Positions 63,215 through 64,000 of a stretch of 64,000 nt of DNA are shown piece by piece. Numbering within the stretch: the first letter of the stretch is position 1; each line of letters opens with the position of its first letter. The position numbers and the translations under genes were made by a program. The notes below the pieces were generated by a model. That model was not told the origin of the DNA, ran no database searches, and was given only the letters and a program-made list of their open reading frames with translations. Source of the DNA: Clostridia bacterium (GTDB lineage: Bacteria > Bacillota > Clostridia > Saccharofermentanales > Saccharofermentanaceae); contig JAKSRE010000014.1 of NCBI GenBank assembly GCA_024403775.1, positions 1-64,000 of the forward strand, in the 5' to 3' direction.

Positions 63215-64000
63215 TAGACGAGACAAGATATATGGTTCCAGGCATGCCTGAGGATCCAAAAAAAGACCACATTGTAAGAGCAACAGCGCTTGAGGGACGA
63301 GTTAAAGCCTGTGCAATATCCAGTGCTGAACTGGTAAGAACAGCAGTGGAATGCCATAAAACTTCCCCTGTAGTTACAGCGGCTCTTGGAAGATTTATGA
63401 CAGGTTCTCTTCTCATTGCAGACAGCATGAAGGGAGAAGACGATACCCAGACTACTACAATTAAGTGCGAAGGTCCTATCAAGGGAATGACATGTGTATG
63501 TGATTCAAAGGGCCATGTAAGAGCATATCCACTTGAGACACTCGTTGAGGCAACTTATCACAGACCAGGAAAGCTTAATGTTGGCGCTGCTGTAGGTGAA
63601 GGTATGCTCACAGTAATCCGTGATATCGGACTTAGAGAACCATATGTAGGCCAGACTGAATTAATTACTGGTGAGATTGCAGAAGATTTTACATATTATC
63701 TTGCAAAATCAGAACAGACTCCTTCAATTGTTGCACTGGGGGTTAAGCTTGAGAATGGCGAAGTCAAATATGCAGGCGGCATGATGGTACAGCTTATGCC
63801 AGGTGCTACAGAAGAAGATATAGATTACCTTGAGAAAAGAGTAAATGGTGGATTCCCTGAGATAACATATCTTTTTGAAGAAGGTTTTACACCAGCCAAG
63901 ATTCTGGATTTGTTCCTGGGTGATCCTGGAATCACTTTCTGGGATGCTAATCCTGTATCTTTTATGTGCACATGTTCAAAGGAACGTTTCTATGACAGAC
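63211..64000 (+). CDS. hslO: Hsp33 redox chaperone (cut by window end)
   Basis: Translation from ATG 63211 gives MIDETRYMVPGMPEDP, then VRATALEGRVKACAISSAEL, GRFMTGSLLIADSMKGEDDT, GKLNVGAAVGEGMLTVIRDI and GYAGGMM-like QLMPGATEEDIDYLE. It ends in MCTCSKERFYDR at the window edge, with the CxC half of the redox zinc site; the CxxC half lies beyond. Hsp33 becomes an active chaperone under oxidative stress. The start overlaps the methyltransferase stop. At least 263 codons are seen; complete forms have about 290. Confidence 0.96.
   Translation, partial: MIDETRYMVPGMPEDPKKDHIVRATALEGRVKACAISSAELVRTAVECHKTSPVVTAALGRFMTGSLLIADSMKGEDDTQTTTIKCEGPIKGMTCVCDSKGHVRAYPLETLVEATYHRPGKLNVGAAVGEGMLTVIRDIGLREPYVGQTELITGEIAEDFTYYLAKSEQTPSIVALGVKLENGEVKYAGGMMVQLMPGATEEDIDYLEKRVNGGFPEITYLFEEGFTPAKILDLFLGDPGITFWDANPVSFMCTCSKERFYDR

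Noticed and set aside
1..64000. tRNA or 5S/16S/23S rRNA genes
   Set aside because: None seen; the only structural RNA recognised is the SRP RNA, besides the T-box leader and the TnpB right end.

Overview
The window looks like chromosomal DNA of a low-GC, Gram-positive anaerobe of the class Clostridia, most likely a Lachnospiraceae of the rumen or gut (Butyrivibrio/Pseudobutyrivibrio type). This is inferred, not proven. The grounds are: sortase-assembled pili with LPXTG-like anchors; Firmicutes synteny (veg near ispE, ffs-dnaX-ybaB-recR, ftsE-ftsX-M23 peptidase); a T-box; formate-tetrahydrofolate ligase; RqcP; AT-rich intergenic DNA; GAGGT/AAGGAG ribosome binding sites; and several lipoprotein solute-binding proteins.

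Layout. 0.3-11.1 kb (+): a complete sortase-dependent pilus operon, in order coiled-coil protein, dedicated signal peptidase I, 1898-residue vWA tip adhesin, major pilin, class C sortase, minor pilin, second sortase. 11.1-14.4 kb (-): an ABC exporter pair and a QueT-like transporter, separated by a tandem structured repeat. 14.6-22.7 kb (+): an OmpR/histidine-kinase pair, an FtsX-type ABC permease with its ATPase, then a second OmpR/histidine-kinase pair. 22.8-23.1 kb: decayed IS605-type TnpB end. 23.2-25.4 kb (-): two COG0523 (CobW) GTPases, one very His-rich, the other carrying a DUF1980-like tail. 25.6-30.3 kb: PAP2 phosphatase, DusB-type tRNA dihydrouridine synthase, membrane protein, D-2-hydroxyacid dehydrogenase and an orphan CbiG-like protein. 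30.3-42.6 kb: three paralogous large solute-binding lipoproteins, interrupted by a metzincin-like protease, a small hypothetical gene, a DivIC-like cell-division gene and a T-box-controlled acyl-CoA synthetase. 42.8-50.4 kb: ImmA/IrrE peptidase, then rqcP, recR, ybaB, dnaX, SRP RNA, a beta-lactamase-like surface protein and fhs (all -). 50.6-52.1 kb (+): veg and ispE. 52.3-56.2 kb (-): argC-argB-argD-GNAT. 56.6-64 kb (+): MsmX-type sugar ABC ATPase, CdaR/PucR-type regulator, ftsE, ftsX, PcsB-like M23 hydrolase, methyltransferase and hslO (cut by the window end).

How it fits together. The pilus tip carries three CBM4_9/CBM22-like modules, so these pili may bind plant polysaccharide, which suits a fibre-adherent organism. 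The lipoproteins and the general sugar ATPase point to carbohydrate import. The T-box before an ACSM-type short/medium-chain acyl-CoA synthetase reads as valine-specific (specifier GUA, discriminator-matching UGGU). That suggests regulated activation of isobutyrate for valine synthesis by reductive carboxylation. FtsEX plus the M23 hydrolase form a septal peptidoglycan-splitting module.

The most unusual non-coding signal is a family of nested double palindromes, five copies at four loci. Within one element the same 6-8 nt core occurs four times (two forward, two reversed), but the core sequence differs from locus to locus.
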